In this document: piece by piece, positions 57,715 through 64,000 of the stretch
Layout of the letters: each line of letters begins with the position of its first letter
How positions within the stretch are numbered: the first letter of the stretch is position 1
NCBI GenBank assembly: GCA_001600095.1
Contig: BCIX01000001.1
Location: forward strand, 6,039,198 to 6,103,197
DNA: 64,000 nt
Source of the DNA: Bullera alba
Taxonomy: Eukaryota > Basidiomycota > Tremellomycetes > Tremellales > Bulleraceae
Reading direction: 5' to 3'
Notes under the pieces: generated by a model
What the model was told of the DNA's origin: nothing
Seen by the model: only the letters and a program-made list of their open reading frames with translations
Database searches by the model: none
Program-made: the position numbers and the translations under genes

Positions 57715-59148
57715 AAGATTGGATCAGGGGGTGATACAGGAGTGGTAAAAATGGAAGAAGTGAATGTGTGAAGTGTCTTTTCATCTGAACATGCATCTGA
57801 AGATGGCCGCGCAAGGAATGGTACTCCGAGAACGGGACTGATCAGGACAGACCTTGGTGCTTGATGGGTGGCTTGCCGGCCTATGTCAGCGCAACGCCGA
57901 GACGGAGTGTCAGTCATCTGTGAGTGTATAGCGGGTGTGAGTGTCGCGGCACGACTGTGCTGTTGACGAGGGGAGCTGGAGCCGGGATGAAGATCGCCTT
58001 GGTGATCATTCAACAAATCCTGACCACGGGTTCTCACGCAGATGTCGATCTGGAGTCACGTATGCTGCTGAGGACGGATACTTCTTGACGAGTCTACACA
58101 GGTCTACTGTCTACACCTCTACCCGTGCCATTCCGGGCTGTAAAGAAGTGCAGTCTGGAGTCCTGCGTGTAGCGAAGTGCTCTCTACCTTGGTTCCACAT
58201 ACCCTTGTGGCTTGTGAGGGACGGGACGGCATAGGGGACGTGAGAGGATGCCAGAGAGTGAGAGGTGAACGATGAAAGATGAACGATGACGCATGTTCGG
58301 TTGCTGCTCTGCACATGGCACTCGAGGAGGACGCGTTTTGGTGGCGGTGGTGACCGCTTTGACCCTTACACAATAGGCAAAACGACGCGTCGACGCTCAG
58401 GCACATTATCACCTGAAACCTGAAACGCGTCCGTGCACAAGGGGGGAATTACCGCTTTGGGTGTAAAATCACAAAAGGGGAAGCGAGCGCGTGAGCAGCC
58501 AGGAGGAGAATTCTGATTCTGAGCAGGTGAGAGCGTAACACAGAGAGAGACGACCATTGTGAGAACATTGAAAGCTGGACGTGATAGTAATATTGAATGG
58601 TGTCGTCTCCTCTCATAGTTTCGACGTGTTCTCCCCGACGGCGACACAAAGTTCGTAAGTGTATCGAGTAGCAACCATCCATCTTTCGACTTCGCCCCTT
58701 TGTGCATTTTTCTCCTACCCGGCTGGACCGTGCTCGACTCGACATTACTCGACATCACAAGACCTCGTATAGAGTCTCAAGACGAACAGCCACAGCTTTC
58801 GTCAACACCTCCGTATCACTATCCAACAGCGACGCCACGCCACGCGAAGAGCTGAGAGCTAGCTAGACAACGACAAGTTTACCCCTGACCACCATCAACG
58901 CGTCTCACACGATCAGGACTTGATACGAGTTCACGAGTTGGGGTCGATTTTGCCGCTTCATCCTCCGTTTGCCATCTACACTCGCAAAGGACGGGAAACT
59001 CTCCTTTGGTAAGTCCAGGTCGTCCCCACTCACTCCCATTCCACGGTAATTACGATATCCACGTCTACCGTTATGCTCGGCTGATCACCCAGACCTCCCT
59101 TTCAGACTCGATCAGCCGGTCTCACCACATCACTCCCAACAGAGCACA
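57715..59148. other. 1.4-kb intergenic region before the DUF1765-like gene
   Basis: Holds the cutinase 3' flank and the promoter/leader of the next gene. Minus-strand frames here (for example 58366-58758) have no family features. Short AACGATGA(A) repeats occur at 58267-58291. Possibly a long 5' UTR for the downstream gene. Confidence 0.45.
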
Positions 59149-62100
59149 ATGTCGATCCCTCATCAGGCATACCTGCCTATGCCCAGCAATGCGGCCTCAG
59201 GATCTGGCTCAAGCTCCAGAATGGCCTCGTCTCCCACTGAGGCTAGTGGGAGCAGAGTTTCGAGTCGCTCTGGCGCACCAAAGTCCTCTTCCCGGAGAAC
59301 GAGAGGTAGCACGGGCCCCGCGGTCCTACTTGGAGGAGGAGCCGGTATCCTAGGATCAGCATCAGCCAGGAGTGCCAGCACGGGACCCAGCAATTCGGGG
59401 AACATGAAGCAGAATGTACCCACCCTTCAGGTCCAAGGGCAAGTGATCAACGAGGTGAGTGATGAGGAGCTCCAGACCAATCTCTGCCTTCAATCCTTCA
59501 GAGTCTCCCATCTCAAACACCCTCCCGTCATCCTGGAGTCTCGCCACAGGTAGTTCCAACGGACGCAATCGGGTCCAAAGGAGAAGAAAGGAGGTTCTGG
59601 ACGGCAAAGGGCCTGCGTTGAGCTCAATTGGCCCGATGCGTGATGGAGCATTGATGACTTCCTTCACACTCGTCAGCCCAGTCATTTCAAAAACTCTGTG
59701 CTAACCGATCAATAGCCCTCTTCTCGAGCTCCTTCACCCTTTCTCACTATAGACCCATCAGCGCCTCAAACAGCATCGCCGAGGTTCCCTATCCACTTTG
59801 CTAGCCCTACGACGCCGACTTTCCCATCACCGGTATCGCCCGCGTTTCCGAATAGCATCCAGCGCGCACCTTCGCCTCTGATGCAGCGGCCTCCGTCGCC
59901 CATGGTAGCACCTATCCAGCACCAGGCTGCCCAGCGTCGAGCTCCGTCGCCAAAGCCAACTGAACCTCTCAGACTCAAAGGCAGTCCCAGAACCAGTTCC
60001 AGTGTTCCACCTCTGCCTGGATCTACCAATTCGCTTTCGACCACCGCCTCGACTTCATCGAGAACGTTGAAAACGCCTCATTCCAAGCTAGATCATCATA
60101 ACGCTCAGGAGCCCACCATCGTCAGCAGTTCCAGTCTGAACTCGCACGACACGCACCATCAGCAAAGCCCAGCACCGGCCATGCCCATCAAGGCGAGGAA
60201 TGAACGTGCCAAGATCGCGGGAAGGAGTCAAGTGCCTGATAGGAATGGAGCAGGCAGTCCAACTCCAGCTCAGAAGTATGCTCGAGATGAGGCAAAGAGG
60301 AGCATGGAAAGCGCGAGACCCACCAAGAAGGACGAGTCGACGCCACCGCCCCCTTTGACTCGAGAGCCTTTGCCGCCCACACCACCCAACCGAGCCACTC
60401 GGGCTGCGTCTGCCAAACACGCTTCGCCAAAGGCAAGATCCCCGCCACGACAAAGACAGCCTCCTCCAGCACCGCTCATCCTGCACAACAAGAAGGAAAG
60501 CCGTCTCAGTCAGGACTGGGTTGACATCGGTGCATCGGTCGACTTTGGTTCTCAGTCCTTGGCTCCGAGACAAAGCGAGGAGCGAGCCAAGAGCACCTCG
60601 CCACTGATCCCAGAAGGTGCTCGGGTTCCAGTGATGCCCACCCGAGCTCGACTACCGGCCGCTCAGATGATTCCGATGAAGAGCACCGATGAATCGCCCT
60701 CTCGACCTGGATTTGGCCGTGCCAATACAGCGCCCCAACCGAACGAGAACGATGCCAGGGCAGAGAGACAAGGACGTGGATCGCTAGATGCACTTCGAGC
60801 GACGAATCAAGGTCCTGCCAGCGTATCTTCAACCCCGAGATTGCGTCAAAACTCACACAGCACTCCTCCCCAAGCCATGCTCGACTACTTCCAGCAAACC
60901 CCTCCAAGCTCAGGATCCTCCCGTATGGGCCTCTTCCGTAACGACACGACAGCTGGCAAGAATTCGTCGCCCCAATTGAAGACTCGAAGATCGGAGGATG
61001 CTTTGCGACCAACGGCAGAGCAAGCGGCATCTCGGAAGGATGGGAAGAATGCCCAATTGCGGGGACTCGGAATGGGTGAGGCAAGTGTCATGCCAGATAT
61101 CGAAGGTGGAGAGAGGAAGTCGTCTGGATTGTCACTCAAGAAATCGTCTGGAGCGTTGAAAGCTCTGTTTGGAAGGGGAGCCAGCGGAAAAGGCAAAGAC
61201 AAGGATCGAAGTGAAACTCCACCTATGCCAATCCTGGATCACTCTCGCGCACCTAGGGAAAGGCAGTCCAGTGCACCGATCCTACAGACGACACGACACG
61301 AATCCCCTAGACCTTCGCTCAATCTACCCAGTCGACCTTGGACTCCAGGTTCATCAGCACCCACTAAAGGAGCCACAAACTCGCCGCAAGCGAGGTCTTT
61401 GCAGATTGCCAACTCGACACCCAAGAGCGGCGATGTTGGGACTGCGGGAAGAGCGAGCTTTGGCGCAGAAAGAGCAATGTACCCGGCGCCGCCACTGCAA
61501 AGGACAGTCTCACAGGGTGCTCAGCCGGCTTTGATGGTTCCAAATCGACAAAGACTACCAACCCGAGAGCTGCCAGAGCTGCCACCTCCGTCCCCGGTCC
61601 CAGTCGCTGAAGCGCAGCACCAAGTTGCATCGTCGTCGACAAAGCCACCGGTGTCCGCGATAGTTCTTGGAGAACCGGTGCCCACGACTGGTGCTACTGG
61701 TGCCACGAACGGAGTCCTGCCATCCTCGAGTTTGCCATACCTCGCGGCTTTGCGGGCGTCCTACGTCGAACCGAGCAAGTCCACCGTCGTATCCAAGATC
61801 GTCGACGAGCAACCCGCAGAGGACACCGAGTCCACCTCCCCAAATTTGTCCTCTGCATCTACCGCCAAGCCCAGTCCGCTGAGCGTGACGTCGGTACCAA
61901 GCGTCGAATCGCCAATGAAGACGTCCAAATCGCTGCATCTCCTTCAATTACCCGACCTCGATCTCGACTTTGACTTTGCCTTTGACAAATTCGGTGCTTC
62001 CCCCTCGACACCACAAAAGAACTCGCCGCAGAAGTCTCGTCTATCGCCGAACAGCCCAACGCCTCAACGCAGCTTGACCACCAGAGTCTCCCCATCCAGA

Positions 62101-64000
62101 CTCTCGCCTAGGGTGTTGTCGAGGAACAACTCGGAGCGCAGACGCTCCAAATCTTTCGATGGGCCGGATCCAAGGCCGTTCTTGGGTGATATCTGGAATG
62201 AAGTGTCAACCTCGTCGTCAACCAGCACGAGTCCAGCCCCGATCTCTTCTTTCGCTTCCCACAGCATGATCAGGCTCCTGACCAGTCCACCATCGGCCTC
62301 GGCACCAGACTTTGCCACGGAACCGATGGAGCCCACGTCGAAGGTATCAGAAGCCAAGGTGGACGAAAAGGCTACTACACAAGTCGCAGACCCCACTGCA
62401 CTTGAGAGCGATCAGTCGGCACCTTCGTCCCTCGATTACAGCCACGACCAAACGCCCTCTGGAGCATCGTCGAGTTGTGAATCACCCTCGCCCTCGCCAC
62501 CACATACTCCCGAAGAGAGGACAACGAGACAATTGGACTTTGGCTTTGACCCAGAGTTTGACAACACGAGCTCTACGCCAACCCCGCCACCACACCAGAA
62601 GGTCATCAAGGATCAAACAGAGCCTCAGCCATTCATGCACAACATGCCGCCAAACATCCCATTACCGGCCCTACCGACCGCGCCAGCGCTATTGGAGAGT
62701 CCTATGGCCAAGACCAGCGGTGATTCCCCCAAGATGTCACTCCAACCTTCTGCGGTGATCGAGTCGGCCAAAGTGCAAGTCAAACCAATGGTGGAAGAGG
62801 TGAAACAGTCCGGTCAAAAGATCCGACCGGCACGGAAGAATGTGTGGACGTTGACGCGGAAAGTGGAAGTCGTGACGCCAGACTCGAGCATGACCACGTT
62901 GAGTATTGCCCAGGAGCTGGGAAGAGTGCTATTCGAGTGAGTGTTTGAGCTGCCCCAGAGAGGCCCCAGAAAGCTCACGCATTATCTAGCTTCCGATCTC
63001 CCTCGGCCGTTCCTCACCACGTCACGGATCGAGTCCACATTGTTCGTACGCAGCTACTGCCGTTGGTAGCGGAGATCGACAAGCGATACTACGACAGCCG
63101 ACCGACGGGCGAAGAGGCCAGTTCGAAGCGGATCCTAAGGGAAAAGTGCTTTGAGTGGATCGATACTTTGTTCTTCGAGCTACAAGTCGAGCAGCCGGCT
63201 GGCGAGAGAGGTGCCTGTCTGGAGGGTTTCGCGGCCATTTTGGAGAGGTGGGTGGCTCAGCGCATGTGCGTTGATTAAGACTGACGAGCTGGGTGTTAGC
63301 GCTTGCTTGAGTGAACTTGCGATTGAGCATGATTACAACCATGTCCGGCGGTTCAAAGACGTCATGATAAGGTGTATGAGTTTTGTGATGAGCAAGCTCG
63401 GAGCCAAGGGTGTCTTCCACAACACACTGCTCTTCAGCGGTCGATTCCTGGTAGGTGATCGCTCAGCTCGCCGATGCGCTTTCGATTAGGACGGCTCGGC
63501 TGACTCTCGCTTCAGGCCTTTGCCTTCTTCAGAGTGCCCCACATTGGCGAGCAATTGGTCACTGTGCTTCAACCACCACGAGGCGCTCTGATGCGGTTCA
63601 CTCGCGCGGCATTGCTCGGAGCTTCGATGCCAGTATCGGCTCAACCTCAATACCCGAAACACCTTAAACCGCTCTGTTTCGACGACTCTCGATCGTACAC
63701 TGCTCGACTGGCCGGCTTGGCCCCCGAGTTCAACAACGAGACGGAGCGTGACGCGTTCTTGTTCCAACCTGGAAACTGGCTGCGACGATGGCAGTCTGAC
63801 GATTCGGAACTGTTCCCCGCATTCTACCGAGCCTATCATCGTCAACTGGCAATCTTCCTCGGACCCGCCATCGAGCACTACCAATCGCAAAACAAGCCAT
63901 TGCCCGCTTCGGTCTTGCTCCGAGCACCAGGTTACGCCCATCTCGCCACGATCTTCGCAAAGAAGTGCCACTCGTACATCCTTGGATCGGTCAACGCAGT
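59149..64000 (+). CDS. Large Ser/Pro-rich protein with DUF1765-like C-terminal region (3' end outside window)
   Basis: Exons 59149-59454, 59716-62936, 63000-63247, 63300-63450 and 63516 to beyond 64000; about 1,470 residues are present. The first about 1,175 residues are low-complexity Ser/Pro/Thr/Arg-rich and predicted disordered, with many SP sites. From exon 3 the protein becomes a folded helical region: KCFEWIDTLFFELQVEQP, HNTLLFSGRFLAFAFFRVP and IGEQLVTVLQPP. That pattern recalls the fungal DUF1765 family of unknown function; this is from memory of the pattern, not a search. The first intron as modelled is 261 nt and may hide a 48-nt in-frame exon (59502-59549). Confidence 0.65.

Noticed and set aside
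58366..58758. 130-codon minus-strand frame upstream of the DUF1765-like gene
   Set aside because: No family similarity, overlapping alternatives in another frame, and position in a probable promoter/leader region.

Overview
The window is nuclear DNA from a basidiomycete fungus, most likely a tremellomycete yeast (Cryptococcus/Kwoniella-like); this is inferred from gene content and architecture, not from a search. Genes are intron-rich, with introns mostly 38-77 nt (GT(G/A)AG(T/C) donors, TAG/CAG acceptors). Every full gene model below was spliced by hand, and for each complete model the joined exons give a whole number of codons. No bacterial-type operons, CRISPR arrays, transposons or tRNA genes were recognised.

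Left part (1-30,000), mostly minus strand, holds core gene-expression machinery: the start of the splicing factor YJU2/CWC16 (cut by the window edge), the CCR4-NOT scaffold NOT1 (2,246 aa), the nuclear exosome nuclease RRP6, mitoribosomal protein mL46 (plus strand), a fatty-acid-hydroxylase-like cytochrome P450, a secreted ferritin-like Rds1-type protein, a Cdc7/Cdc15-type septation kinase with an added CH domain and a C1-like zinc finger, and TFIID subunit TAF1.

Middle part (30,000-44,000): an AIF2/FSP1-like NAD(P)H oxidoreductase, an Old Yellow Enzyme-family flavin oxidoreductase, a repeat-containing Ser/Pro-rich protein of unknown function, a Zn2Cys6 transcription factor whose C-terminal coding looks disrupted, a CIA30-domain protein, and a PI-PLC X-domain phosphodiesterase.

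Right part (44,000-64,000): translation release factor eRF1, the monothiol glutaredoxin GRX4, a PhzF-type isomerase-like protein, small unknown genes, the mitochondrial inner-membrane dynamin MGM1, a cutinase-like secreted esterase, and a long Ser/Pro-rich protein with a DUF1765-like C-terminal region that runs off the window.

The two most interesting observations are (1) a complete 293-codon gene lying on the same strand inside a 1,441-nt intron of GRX4, where neighbouring introns are about 50 nt, and (2) a 116-codon open frame directly after, and in frame with, the UGA-C stop of eRF1, which suggests stop-codon readthrough or autoregulation of the release factor itself.
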